DNA from: Duganella sp. BJB476
GTDB taxonomy: Bacteria > Pseudomonadota > Gammaproteobacteria > Burkholderiales > Burkholderiaceae_D
Direction: 5' to 3'
Assembly: GCF_003416895.1 (NCBI RefSeq)
Contig: NZ_QVIO01000002.1
Location: 761,811 to 825,810 of the forward strand
DNA length: 64,000 bases
Part shown: piece by piece, positions 25,181 to 33,883 of the stretch
Layout: the number at the start of each line of letters is the position of its first letter
Position numbering within the stretch: position 1 is the first letter of the stretch
Notes under the pieces: model-generated
The model's input: only the letters and a program-made list of their open reading frames with translations
Told to the model about the DNA's origin: nothing
Database searches by the model: none
Program-made: the position numbers and the translations under genes

Positions 25181-26535
25181 GCCTGCGCCGCAGCCTGTAC
25201 GGCTACCTGACCGCCGCCCACCTGCTGTTCCTGGGCCTGACCATCAGCCTGTTCCACCAGGCGCCGCTGCTGATGCTGGGGCTGGAAGCGCTGGTGCTGC
25301 TGAGCTTTGCGCTGGGCGTCGTGCTGATCCGGCGCGCGCTGGAGCCGCTGGGCTACACCCGCCACTTCCACGACCTGCTGCAAGACCAGCACTACGCGGC
25401 TCGCCTGCAGCAAAGCGGCGATCCCCAGCTGAACGAACTGGTCCAGCTGTTCAACACCATGCTGGGCGCACTGTACCAGGAGCGCTTGCAGCTGGGCGAA
25501 CAGCAAGGCTTCCTCGACCGCCTGCTGGAGGCGACGCCGAGCGCGGTGATCGTGTTCGACTTCGACGGCCGCATCAGCCTGCTCAACGCCAGCGCGCACG
25601 CGCTGCTCAAGCTGGACGACGCCAAGGGCAAGCCGCTGGCCGCCTGCCTGCCGGCCGACGCCGACCTGCACCATCCCGGCCTGCTGGCCCAGCTCGACGC
25701 GCTGCCGCTGGGCGACAGCCAGCTGCTGACCGACACCGACGGCCGCCGCTACCGTGGCCAGCGCGGCCACTTCTACGACCGTGGTTTTGCCCGCCACTTC
25801 CTGCTGATCGAGGAGCTGACGCAGGAACTGGAAAGTTCGGAGAAAGCCACCTACGACAAGCTGATCCGCGTACTGGCGCACGAGGTCAACAACACGGTGG
25901 CGGCCACCGGCTCGGTGCTCGATTCGCTGCTGTACTACCGCAGCCAGCTGGCCGAGCGCGACGGCGAGGACTTCAGCACCGCCATCGTCGCCGTCAAGCG
26001 CCGCAACGTCAGCCTGGGCGAGTTCATCGAACGTTTCACGCGGGTGGTCAAGATGCCGGCGCCGGAGCTGCGGCCCAACGCTGTGCGCGACCTGATGGAC
26101 GACATCCTCTACCTGTACCGTGAACCGTGCCGCAGCCGCGGCATCCGCATCGCCTGGCAGCGTTGCGACGAGGTGCCAGCCATCGAGCTGGACCGCCACC
26201 TGATGGAGCAGGCGCTGCTGAACGTGGTCAAGAATGCGATGGAGGCGGTGGAAGCGCAGGCGGCCGATGCGGCTGGCGAAAAGACGATCGAGTTCGTGCT
26301 GGCCAGCGAGGCCGACGGCGTGCGTTTGTCGGTGATCGACTCCGGCGACCTGCTGGGCGACGTGCCGGCGCGGCAGTTGTTCACGCCCTTCTTCACCACC
26401 AAGAAAGGCGGCCAGGGCATCGGCCTGCTATTCGTGCGAGAAGTGCTGAACCGGCACGGCTTCGCCTACCGCCTGGCCGCCACCGGCCAGGGCACCACCC
26501 GCTTCGACATCTGGCTAAGCGGGGGTCAAGTCTGA
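25177..26535 (+). CDS. Sensor histidine kinase, partner of the NtrC-type regulator
   Basis: A 452-residue kinase. Two N-terminal helices joined by a very short periplasmic turn (about 5-55) suggest sensing within the membrane, perhaps through the ABC unit itself. A PAS-like domain (about 110-220) is followed by the phospho-accepting helix with LIRVLAHEVNNTVAATGSVL (His about 233), the N-box VVKNAMEAVEA and the end GGQGIGLLFVREVLNRHGF. The G1 box is reduced to IDSGDLLGD. The start overlaps the regulator's stop as ATGA. The last codons and the stop are supplied by the inverted repeat at 26519, so the natural C-terminus may have been replaced. Confidence 0.93.
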   Translation: MSLRRSLYGYLTAAHLLFLGLTISLFHQAPLLMLGLEALVLLSFALGVVLIRRALEPLGYTRHFHDLLQDQHYAARLQQSGDPQLNELVQLFNTMLGALYQERLQLGEQQGFLDRLLEATPSAVIVFDFDGRISLLNASAHALLKLDDAKGKPLAACLPADADLHHPGLLAQLDALPLGDSQLLTDTDGRRYRGQRGHFYDRGFARHFLLIEELTQELESSEKATYDKLIRVLAHEVNNTVAATGSVLDSLLYYRSQLAERDGEDFSTAIVAVKRRNVSLGEFIERFTRVVKMPAPELRPNAVRDLMDDILYLYREPCRSRGIRIAWQRCDEVPAIELDRHLMEQALLNVVKNAMEAVEAQAADAAGEKTIEFVLASEADGVRLSVIDSGDLLGDVPARQLFTPFFTTKKGGQGIGLLFVREVLNRHGFAYRLAATGQGTTRFDIWLSGGQV

Positions 26536-26608
26536 CATTCGGACACGGCCTCTGCCGTAGCAGCCGTTACGGCAGAGGCCGTGTCCGAATGTCAGACTTG
26601 ACCCCCGC
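26519..26608. repeat. 41-bp perfect inverted repeat, dispersed palindrome copy 1
   Basis: The arms at 26519-26559 and 26568-26608 are exact complements with an 8-base loop. Outer arm begins GCGGGGGTCAAGTCTGACAT. The left arm contains the stop of the histidine kinase; the right arm is followed by a second partial copy of its end (TTGACCCCCGCAGT). It separates two convergent genes and would form a very stable hairpin in either transcript, so it may serve as a bidirectional terminator. A diverged copy is at 38383. Confidence 0.93.
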
Positions 26609-26629
26609 AGTTGACTTGACCCCCGCAGT

Positions 26630-27082
26630 TTATTTGACGCGCTTGACGCGCGGGGCGGTGCGGGCGCCGTCGATGTCCATGTAGATCGCCCCCATCAGGC
26701 CGCGCTCGACCTTGACCTTGGGATTGACCAGGCTCAGGTCTTCCTGGCTGTCGTCGTTGATCATCCATACCTGGCCGTTGGCCAGGCGGATGCGCTGCTT
26801 GGGCACCCAGCCGTCGAAGTTGCCGACGATGCTGCTTTCTATCGAATCGAGCTTGATGGTGGTCGACAGGGTTTCAGCGCCAAAGCTGCGCTCCAGCTCC
26901 ACCTTGGCCGGCGGCGCCGCTATCGCCGCCGCTGCCGCCACCGGGGCCGGCGCACCCAGCTGGATCGCGTCATAGCAGCTCAAGCGCGCAGGACCGTCAG
27001 TCACCTGGCGGCAACGCAGCATGGCGCCATCATCGGCCATGGCCGCACTCGAGACTAACATCAGGGCCAACAAGGATTTCAT
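26630..27082 (-). CDS. Small secreted protein of unknown function
   Basis: A 150-residue protein with a signal peptide (about 1-16, LLALMLVSSAAMA), a short motif with two cysteines around ARLSCYDAI (as seen in several small periplasmic proteins), an alanine/proline linker (about 45-65), and a C-terminal beta-rich domain (FDGWVPKQRIRLANGQVWMI). Not assigned to a characterised family. The C-terminal tail is basic. It converges with the histidine kinase across the palindromic repeat. Confidence 0.8.
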   Translation of the reverse strand: MKSLLALMLVSSAAMADDGAMLRCRQVTDGPARLSCYDAIQLGAPAPVAAAAAIAAPPAKVELERSFGAETLSTTIKLDSIESSIVGNFDGWVPKQRIRLANGQVWMINDDSQEDLSLVNPKVKVERGLMGAIYMDIDGARTAPRVKRVK

Positions 27083-27278
27083 CGCAGCTCTTCCATGAAT
27101 TTGATTGTGTTGCGATTATATAAGCGAAACGGCCTCTTCAGGCTAGCCGGTCTTTGGCCTGGAATGAAAACTGCATAAGGATATCGCCAAATATTCGTCT
27201 TTTAACCGATGGGGCCAGCGTACCCATCGGCATTCGCATATAAAATAAGCGCTTCACTCGGGCAGCAAAGGGCAATCC

Positions 27279-28679
27279 ATGACGATCAACGTAATTCTCA
27301 ACCTGCTGGCGGCACTGGCCTTGCTGGGCGCGCTGTATGCGCAGCAGCGCCGGCATGCGTCCTTTTCGGTGCGCGTATTCACCGGCATGGGGCTGGGCGT
27401 GCTGCTGGGCGCCGTGCTGCAAGCGCTGTACGGCGCCAGCGCGACCGAACTGAAGACCACCGGCGACTACCTCGACATCGTCGGCTCCGGCTACGTCAAG
27501 CTGCTGCAGATGATCGTCATGCCGCTGATTATGGTGTCCATCGTTTCCGCCATCATCAAGCTCAAGGGCATCAACTCGCTGGGCAAGATCAGTGCGCTGA
27601 CCATCGGCCTGCTGATGCTGACCACGCTGATCGCGGCCGGCCTCGGCATCCTGATGGCCAAGCTGTTCCAGCTGAGCGCGGTCGGCCTGACCGCCTCCAC
27701 CGCCGACGTCGCGCGCGGCGTCTACCTGCAAGGCAAGGTCGAGGCGGCGCAGGCGATCTCGCTGCCGAGCATGCTGCTGAGCTTCATCCCGGCCAATCCC
27801 TTCCTCGACATGACGGGTGGTCGCAAGACCTCGACCATCGCGGTGGTGATCTTCTCGGTGTTCATCGGCATCGCCGCCACCGGCATCCACGACAAGAAGC
27901 CGGACGTGTTCGCCACCTTCGAGCGCTTCATCCAGGTCGCGCACGCCATCGTCATGCGCATCGTCACGCTGGTGCTGCGGCTCACGCCCTACGGCGTGTT
28001 CGCGCTGATGGCGCAGGTGGTGTCGACCTCCAGCTACACCGACATCCTGCACCTGATCGACTTCGTGCTGGCCTCGTACAGCGCGCTGATCCTGATGTTC
28101 TGCGTGCACCTGGCGATCGTCGCCGGCGCCGGCCTCAACCCGGCGCGCTACGTGAAAAAAATCCTGCCGGTGCTGACCTTCGCCTTCACCTCGCGCAGCA
28201 GCGCCGGCGCCATCCCGATGAGCGTGCAGACGCAGACGCTGCGCCTGGGCACCTCGGAAGGCATCGCCAACTTCGCCGCCTCGTTCGGCGCCACCATCGG
28301 CCAGAACGGCTGCGCCGGCATCTACCCGGCCATGCTGGCGGTGATGATCGCGCCCACCGTCGGCATCGATCCTTTCACGCTGAGCTTTATCGCCCCGCTG
28401 CTGGCCATCATCACCATCGGTTCGGTGGGCGTGGCCGGGGTCGGCGGCGGCGCCACCTTTGCCGCGCTGATCGTGCTGTCGTCGATGAACCTGCCGGTGG
28501 CGCTGGCCGGCCTGCTGATCTCGATCGAACCGCTGATCGACATGGGCCGCACCGCGCTCAACGTCAGCGGCTCGATCACCGCCGGCACCGTCACCAGCCG
28601 GGTGCTGGGCGAGACCGACCTGGCCGTCTTCAACAGCGACGCCGAGCTGCCCATCGACAGCGACCGCAAGGCCGCCTGA
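27279..28679 (+). CDS. tcyP: L-cystine symporter, TcyP-like
   Basis: A 466-residue dicarboxylate/amino-acid:cation symporter whose closest match by pattern and length is the sodium/proton-coupled cystine importer TcyP (YdjN). Characteristic stretches are GSGYVKLLQMIVMPLIMVSI, the serine-rich re-entrant loop FTSRSSAGAIPMSVQTQ, the NGCAGIYPAM segment, and VAGVGGGATFAALIVLSSMNLPVALAGL. About eight membrane helices. It supplies cystine as a sulfur source. Transcribed alone; the small lipoprotein follows after about 80 bases. Confidence 0.88.
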   Translation: MTINVILNLLAALALLGALYAQQRRHASFSVRVFTGMGLGVLLGAVLQALYGASATELKTTGDYLDIVGSGYVKLLQMIVMPLIMVSIVSAIIKLKGINSLGKISALTIGLLMLTTLIAAGLGILMAKLFQLSAVGLTASTADVARGVYLQGKVEAAQAISLPSMLLSFIPANPFLDMTGGRKTSTIAVVIFSVFIGIAATGIHDKKPDVFATFERFIQVAHAIVMRIVTLVLRLTPYGVFALMAQVVSTSSYTDILHLIDFVLASYSALILMFCVHLAIVAGAGLNPARYVKKILPVLTFAFTSRSSAGAIPMSVQTQTLRLGTSEGIANFAASFGATIGQNGCAGIYPAMLAVMIAPTVGIDPFTLSFIAPLLAIITIGSVGVAGVGGGATFAALIVLSSMNLPVALAGLLISIEPLIDMGRTALNVSGSITAGTVTSRVLGETDLAVFNSDAELPIDSDRKAA

Positions 28680-28760
28680 ACTTCGACGTCCGCGCACATC
28701 GAGGGAACCGCCGCCAGGCGGCGCGGTCTAATTTGTTCCCTTTGTTGAAAGGAGCAAAAA

Positions 28761-28970
28761 ATGACTACCCTCTCCCCTACTTCCCGGCTGTTGCTGGGCG
28801 CGGCCATGGCGGTCGCCCTGCTGGGCGGCTGCAACAAGCGCCCGGCGGACCAGCCGCCCACACCCAGCGTAAACACGCCTGAACCGGCCGCACCGGCCAC
28901 GACGCCGCCGGCCACCACGCCGCCGCCGGCACAGCAAAACAACCCACCGCCGCCCACCACCAATCAATAG
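28761..28970 (+). CDS. Small proline-rich lipoprotein
   Basis: A 69-residue protein. The lipoprotein signal ends LLGGC with the cysteine at residue 24; the mature part (about 45 residues) is almost entirely Pro, Thr, Ala and Asn, so it is unfolded and could thread through peptidoglycan. AAGGAG lies 8 bases before the ATG, and a terminator follows within 10 bases, both supporting a real gene. Function unknown. Confidence 0.8.
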   Translation: MTTLSPTSRLLLGAAMAVALLGGCNKRPADQPPTPSVNTPEPAAPATTPPATTPPPAQQNNPPPPTTNQ

Positions 28971-28976
28971 GCGTAA

Positions 28977-28999
28977 AAAAAGGACCCGAAGGTCCTTTT
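28977..28999. terminator. Bidirectional intrinsic terminator
   Basis: AAAAAGGACC-CGAA-GGTCCTTTT: A run, stable stem with a CGAA loop, T run. It ends the small lipoprotein gene on the plus strand and the FadL-type gene on the minus strand. The same core recurs at 30609. Confidence 0.88.
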
Positions 29000-29016
29000 C
29001 GCTACGACGTTCCGGT

Positions 29017-30429
29017 TTAGAACTTGTAGTTGTAGGCGACGCCGATCAGCGACAGGTGGGTCTTGAAGGTGCCGCGGGTGGTTTCGCCGTTACCCGTGCA
29101 GGTGATCAGCAATGGGTTGCAGGCGTTGGTGTAGTTGATCTGCGCGTCCTTGAAGTCCAGGAAGCTGTAGGCCAGGTCGATCGACGAGCGGGCGTTCAGC
29201 TTCCAGTTGGCGCCGACGGAATACTGCATGCGGTCGCTGTCCGGCAGCGCCGGGTGGGTCAGCTCGGCGCTCTTGACTGGCGATTCGTCGTAGGCGACGC
29301 CGGCGCGCAGGGTCAGGTTTTCGTTGTAGACGTAGTTGCCGCCCAGCGAAACGCGCACAGTGTTTTTCCACTGCTGGCGGATCACTTCGGCGCCTTCGGT
29401 GGTGCCTGGGAACTGGATGTCCAGGTCGCCCAGACGGTTGTGGCGCACGAAGGTCACGTCCGCCATTCCGGCCCACTTGGAGTCGAACTGGTGGAACACG
29501 TTGGCCGACAGCGTCTCAGGCGTACGCAGCGCGACCAGCGCGGCCGAGTTGGCCTTGTGCGAAGCGGATTGCAACACACCGTTGACGATAGGATCGGCGG
29601 TCACTTGCGAGAAGTCCCACACGGTGCTGCCCTTCAGCTGGTGCGAGATCGACGAGCGGTAAGCCAGGCCGAAGCGGGTGTTCTGGTCCAGCGTGAACAT
29701 ATAGCCCAGGTTGAAGCCCCAGCCCCAGTCCTTGCCGTCGTTGGCGCCGTGGGCATCTTGGGCCGCGCCCAGCAGTTTAGGGTTGCCGCCCAGCAGAGCG
29801 ATCTGCTTGGCCAGTGCCAGCGATTGCGGCGTGCCTGCCAGCGCCATCACCGAACCCGGCACGTCCACCGCCTGGCCCAGGTTGGCTTTCATGAATTCGG
29901 CATCGATACCGAAGCCGAAGGCGTGGTGCTCATTCAGCTTGAACGAAGCCGACGGGTTCAGCGTGATCGATTCCAGCTTGACGTCGGACAGCGCGTAGCG
30001 GCCGGTCCAGGTGTTGCCATAGCTGATCTTCGTGCCGTATGGCACGAACATGCCCATGCCGACGGTCCACTGGTCGTTCAGTTTTTTGCTCAGGTAGAAC
30101 GATGGCGCGGTGACCTGGCTAGGCACGTAGTCGCTGGCGGCGGTGCCGCCGGTTAGGGTGTGGGTGAAACGGGTCGAGCCGCTGTCGGTAAAGGTCGAGT
30201 GCGGCACAACCATGGTGGCGCCGGCGCTGATTTGCATGCCATCCAGGCGGGACAGGCCGGCCGGATTGTAGAAGATGGTCGATGCATCGTTGGCTTCGGC
30301 GGCGTTGGAGTCCGCCGTGCCTTGGCCGGCGACGCTCTGCGAGCCGAAACGGTAGCCGGACGCGTTGGCGCCGACGGACATCGCGCTCAGCGCGGCGGCA
30401 ATGATCAGGGGGAGGTATTTGTGTTGCAT
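29017..30429 (-). CDS. FadL/OmpP1/TodX-type outer-membrane transport protein
   Basis: A 470-residue barrel of the FadL family, which takes up long-chain fatty acids or other hydrophobic compounds. Signal peptide about 1-24 (LIIAAALSAMSVGANASG), then the N-terminal hatch with GTADSNAAEANDASTIFYNPAGLSRL, the NPAG signature of the family, and a barrel ending in GVAYNYKF with a C-terminal aromatic. The start at 30429 leads directly into the signal peptide; longer upstream reading is not needed. It has its own terminator at 28977. Confidence 0.94.
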   Translation of the reverse strand: MQHKYLPLIIAAALSAMSVGANASGYRFGSQSVAGQGTADSNAAEANDASTIFYNPAGLSRLDGMQISAGATMVVPHSTFTDSGSTRFTHTLTGGTAASDYVPSQVTAPSFYLSKKLNDQWTVGMGMFVPYGTKISYGNTWTGRYALSDVKLESITLNPSASFKLNEHHAFGFGIDAEFMKANLGQAVDVPGSVMALAGTPQSLALAKQIALLGGNPKLLGAAQDAHGANDGKDWGWGFNLGYMFTLDQNTRFGLAYRSSISHQLKGSTVWDFSQVTADPIVNGVLQSASHKANSAALVALRTPETLSANVFHQFDSKWAGMADVTFVRHNRLGDLDIQFPGTTEGAEVIRQQWKNTVRVSLGGNYVYNENLTLRAGVAYDESPVKSAELTHPALPDSDRMQYSVGANWKLNARSSIDLAYSFLDFKDAQINYTNACNPLLITCTGNGETTRGTFKTHLSLIGVAYNYKF

Positions 30430-30608
30430 GGTGGTCTCGCTTTTATAAGTGGCGGCACTGCGCCAGGTTTTTCTGGATTCTTGCGCCAAAACCGGTGCAG
30501 GAGGCCAGCAGCATACTACATTTATAAAACGAAGCAAAAGGCAAGTCGTTAGAGGAGAGGCACTAATTAAAACCTTGAAACCGAGCAGATGCTCTGCATA
30601 CCAAAAGT

Positions 30609-30636
30609 AAAAAAAGGACCCGAAGGTCCTTTTTTA
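30609..30636. terminator. Intrinsic terminator downstream of the RND pump gene
   Basis: The A run, GGACC-CGAA-GGTCC stem and T run repeat the hairpin at 28977. It lies 20 bases past the stop of the RND permease on the minus strand and also upstream of the FadL-type gene. Confidence 0.88.
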
Positions 30637-30655
30637 GTATCGAAGAAACAACGAC

Positions 30656-33600
30656 TTAGTGCGGATCCAGCGCGCCCGACGGCGGCATGCCGCGGCCACC
30701 CTTGCCGGTCACTTTGAACACCACCCACATCACCATGCGGAACACCATGCGCACGAAGATCAAGGTCAGCACGCCCTCGACCAGGGTCATGACCAGGGCC
30801 GGACCAGCCGTCCAGCGCACGGCGCGGCGGTGGAACTTGGCGATGGCGCGATCCTTGGCGATCTCGATGCTGTCGTAGAAAGTCGGCACCACCAGCAAGG
30901 TCAGGATGGTCGAGGTGATGGTGCCGCCGATGATGGCGATCGCCAGCGGACGGTAGAACTCGCCGCCCTCGCCCAGGCCCAGCGCGACCGGGAACATGCC
31001 GGCGATCAGGGCGAAGGTGGTCATCAGGATCGGACGCAGGCGCATGCGGCCCGCATACATCAGCGCGTCTTCGCGGCCATAGCCCTCTTCCTCGCGCTTG
31101 CGGGCGGCATCCAGCAGCAGGATGGCATTCTTGGCGACCAGGCCCATCAGCATGATGACGCCGATAAAGCTCATCAGGTTCAGCGTGCTCTTGGTGACCA
31201 GCAGCGCCAGCACCACGCCGATCAGCGACAGCGGCAGCGACAGCATCACCGCCACCGGCGCCGTGAACGAACCGAACTGCATGACCAGGATCAGGTACAT
31301 CAGGCCGATACCCATGACCAGCGCGATCGCCATTTCAGTGAACAGCTCGCTCTGGTTCTTGCCGTCGCCGCCCAGGTCCAGGCCGTAGCCGGGCGGGAAG
31401 TCGATGGCGTTGGCCAGTTTCATGGCGTCGGCCGTCACTTCACCCGGCGAACGGCCCTGCACGTTGGCCGACACGGTCACGTTGCGCTTGCCATTCTTGT
31501 GCTCGATGGTGGACGGGCCCTTGCCCATCGTGATCGTGGCGATCTGGTCCAGCGGCACCATCTGGTTGGTGCCGGTCACCGAAATCGGCAGGCGCTCGAT
31601 GTTTTCCGAGTTGACGCGGTCTTCCGGCGCCAGGCGCACCGCGACGTCGCGCGATTCGCCGGTCGGATCGACCCAGTCGCCCACTTCGACGCCGGCAAAC
31701 GCCACCCGCAGCGATTGCGCCGCGTCGTTGACGGAGATGCCCATCGAGTTGGCCAGGCCGCGATTGAGTTCGATCTGCAACTCGTTCTTCGGATCCTGCT
31801 GCGACAGGCCGACATCCACCGCGCCCGGGATCTGGCGCAGCTTGTCCATGTAGGCGTTGGTGATCTCCATCAGGCGGCGCGAATCCGGGCCGGTGAATTC
31901 GATCTGCACCGGCTTGCCCTGGTTGCCCAGGTCGTCGATCACCGAAATCTCGGCGCCGGCGATATGGCTCATCTTGTCGCGCAGCTCGGCGCCGATCTGG
32001 AACGCGGTGCGCTTGCGGAACTGGCGCTTGCCGATATCGATGTAGATGCGGCCGCCGCCGGCGTTGATGTTGGAGTTGGTGTCCTTGGTTTCAGGAATCG
32101 TGCGGGCGATGGCGGCGATGGTTTCCATCTTGCGGCGCGCGATCTCCACGCTGCCCGACGGCGGCATGCGCACGTCGATGGCGATGGTGCTGCGGTCGGC
32201 CGCCGGCAGGAAGCTGGAGCCGCCCCACTTGGCGTGCAGCACGATGGCGCCGACGAAGGTGCTGAAGGCGATCACGGCCATCCAGCGGCGGTGATGCAGC
32301 GCCCAGGCGATCACGCGGCCGTAGCGGTCGGACTGGTGGTCGAACCAGTCGTTGAATCTCTGCAGCACTTTGCCCAGGCCTTTTTTCGGCGCCGTGTGGT
32401 GGTCGACCGGGTCGCCCCAGTAGGCCGACAGCATCGGATCGAGCGTGAACGAGATGCCCAGGCTGACCAGCACCGAGCAGGTCACCGTCAGCGCGAACGG
32501 ACGGAACCATTCACCGGAGATGCCCGGCATGAAGGCCACCGGAATGAACACGGCGATGATCGAGAAGGTGGTCGCGGCCACGGCCAGGCCGATCTCGGCG
32601 GTGCCGTTCAGCGCCGCCGTGCGGCGGTCCGAGCCCATCTGCATGTGGCGCACGATGTTTTCCCGCACCACGATGGCGTCGTCGATCAGCACGCCGATCG
32701 CCAGCGACAGGCCCAGCAGGGTCATGAAGTTCAGCGTGAAGCCGCACAGCCACACCGCGATGAAGGCCGCCACCACCGAGGTCGGCAGGCTCAGCGCGGT
32801 GATCAGGGTCGAGCGCCACGAGTTCAGGAAGGCGTACACCACGAAGATGGTCAGCACCGCGCCCAGCACCAGCGATTCGATCACGTTGTTCAGGCTGCGC
32901 TGCGAATCGTCGCCGCCGTCGCGGGTGATCTCCAGCTTGGTGCCGGCCGGCAGCGTGGCGTTGACCGCCTTGATTTCCTCGCGCAGCTTGGCCGCCACCG
33001 ACACCGTGCTGGCGTCGCGCGAGCGGGAGATGGTGATGCCGACGTTGGGTTTGCCGCTGCGCATGCTCACGCCGTCGACTTCGGCGAAGCCGTCCTCGAT
33101 GGTGGCCAGCTGGGCCAGGCGCACCACTTCGTCGCCGCGGCGCTTGACCACCACGCCCTCGAATTCGCGCGGGGTGATGATGCGGCCCACCAGGCGGATG
33201 CTCTTCTCGTCCAGCACGCCGCGCACCTTGCCCACCGGGGCGTTGGTGTTCTGGTTGCGCAGCGCGTTGACCACGTCGCTGACCGAGACGTTATATTCGC
33301 GCAGCTTTTCCGCATGCAGCAGCACCGACAGTTCGCGCTTGAGCGAACCGTTGACCTGCACCTGCGACACGCCGTCCACCGCGCGGAAGCGGTCCGACAG
33401 CATGTCCTCGGCCAGGCGCGAAATCTCGGCGTGGCTCTGGCTGGTCGACGACAGCGAAATCTGCATCACCGGGTCCGAGGCCGGATCGATGCGCTGCAGG
33501 ATCGGCTCGCGCATCTCCAGCGGCAGCTTGTAGCGCACCGAGGCGATCGCGTTGCGGATCTCGTCGGACGCTTCGATCAGGTTCTTCTTGAAGCTGAACT

Positions 33601-33880
33601 CGATGAAGATCTGCGCCGAGCCTTCGTTGGCCGCGCTCTCCAGCTTGGTCACGCCGGAAATGGCTTGCAGCGGCTTCTCCAGCCGGTTGACGATCTCGCG
33701 TTCGACCGTGTCGGGCGAGGCGCCCGGATACGGCACGCTGACGATGATGAACGGCACCTCGACGTCCGGGTTCTGGTTGACGCGCAGCTTCTTCAGCGCC
33801 AGCAAGCCCAGGCACATCATGGCGACAATCAGGACGATGGTCGCGATCGGCCGTTTGATACTGAAATCGGATAAGAACAT
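30656..33880 (-). CDS. RND-family efflux permease (HAE1 type)
   Basis: A 1074-residue inner-membrane proton antiporter exporting drugs or other hydrophobic compounds. It starts FLSDFSIKRPIATIVLIVAM, as usual, has twelve helices and two large periplasmic loops, and carries the proton-relay aspartate pair in TM4 (GVLIDDAIVVRENI). Also seen: SLPTSVVAAFIAVW, the second-half repeat LMSFIGVIMLMGLVAKNAILLLD, and GGTITSTILTLLVVPTFYD near the end. The adaptor gene lies 3 bases upstream. No outer-membrane factor is present, so the pump probably borrows a TolC/OprM-type channel from elsewhere. Substrate unknown. Confidence 0.95.
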   Translation of the reverse strand: MFLSDFSIKRPIATIVLIVAMMCLGLLALKKLRVNQNPDVEVPFIIVSVPYPGASPDTVEREIVNRLEKPLQAISGVTKLESAANEGSAQIFIEFSFKKNLIEASDEIRNAIASVRYKLPLEMREPILQRIDPASDPVMQISLSSTSQSHAEISRLAEDMLSDRFRAVDGVSQVQVNGSLKRELSVLLHAEKLREYNVSVSDVVNALRNQNTNAPVGKVRGVLDEKSIRLVGRIITPREFEGVVVKRRGDEVVRLAQLATIEDGFAEVDGVSMRSGKPNVGITISRSRDASTVSVAAKLREEIKAVNATLPAGTKLEITRDGGDDSQRSLNNVIESLVLGAVLTIFVVYAFLNSWRSTLITALSLPTSVVAAFIAVWLCGFTLNFMTLLGLSLAIGVLIDDAIVVRENIVRHMQMGSDRRTAALNGTAEIGLAVAATTFSIIAVFIPVAFMPGISGEWFRPFALTVTCSVLVSLGISFTLDPMLSAYWGDPVDHHTAPKKGLGKVLQRFNDWFDHQSDRYGRVIAWALHHRRWMAVIAFSTFVGAIVLHAKWGGSSFLPAADRSTIAIDVRMPPSGSVEIARRKMETIAAIARTIPETKDTNSNINAGGGRIYIDIGKRQFRKRTAFQIGAELRDKMSHIAGAEISVIDDLGNQGKPVQIEFTGPDSRRLMEITNAYMDKLRQIPGAVDVGLSQQDPKNELQIELNRGLANSMGISVNDAAQSLRVAFAGVEVGDWVDPTGESRDVAVRLAPEDRVNSENIERLPISVTGTNQMVPLDQIATITMGKGPSTIEHKNGKRNVTVSANVQGRSPGEVTADAMKLANAIDFPPGYGLDLGGDGKNQSELFTEMAIALVMGIGLMYLILVMQFGSFTAPVAVMLSLPLSLIGVVLALLVTKSTLNLMSFIGVIMLMGLVAKNAILLLDAARKREEEGYGREDALMYAGRMRLRPILMTTFALIAGMFPVALGLGEGGEFYRPLAIAIIGGTITSTILTLLVVPTFYDSIEIAKDRAIAKFHRRAVRWTAGPALVMTLVEGVLTLIFVRMVFRMVMWVVFKVTGKGGRGMPPSGALDPH

Positions 33881-33883
33881 GGA

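Noticed and set aside
30659..33874. A 1071-codon open frame on the plus strand opposite the RND permease
   Set aside because: A His/Gln/Arg-rich shadow of the unmistakable RND permease on the minus strand.
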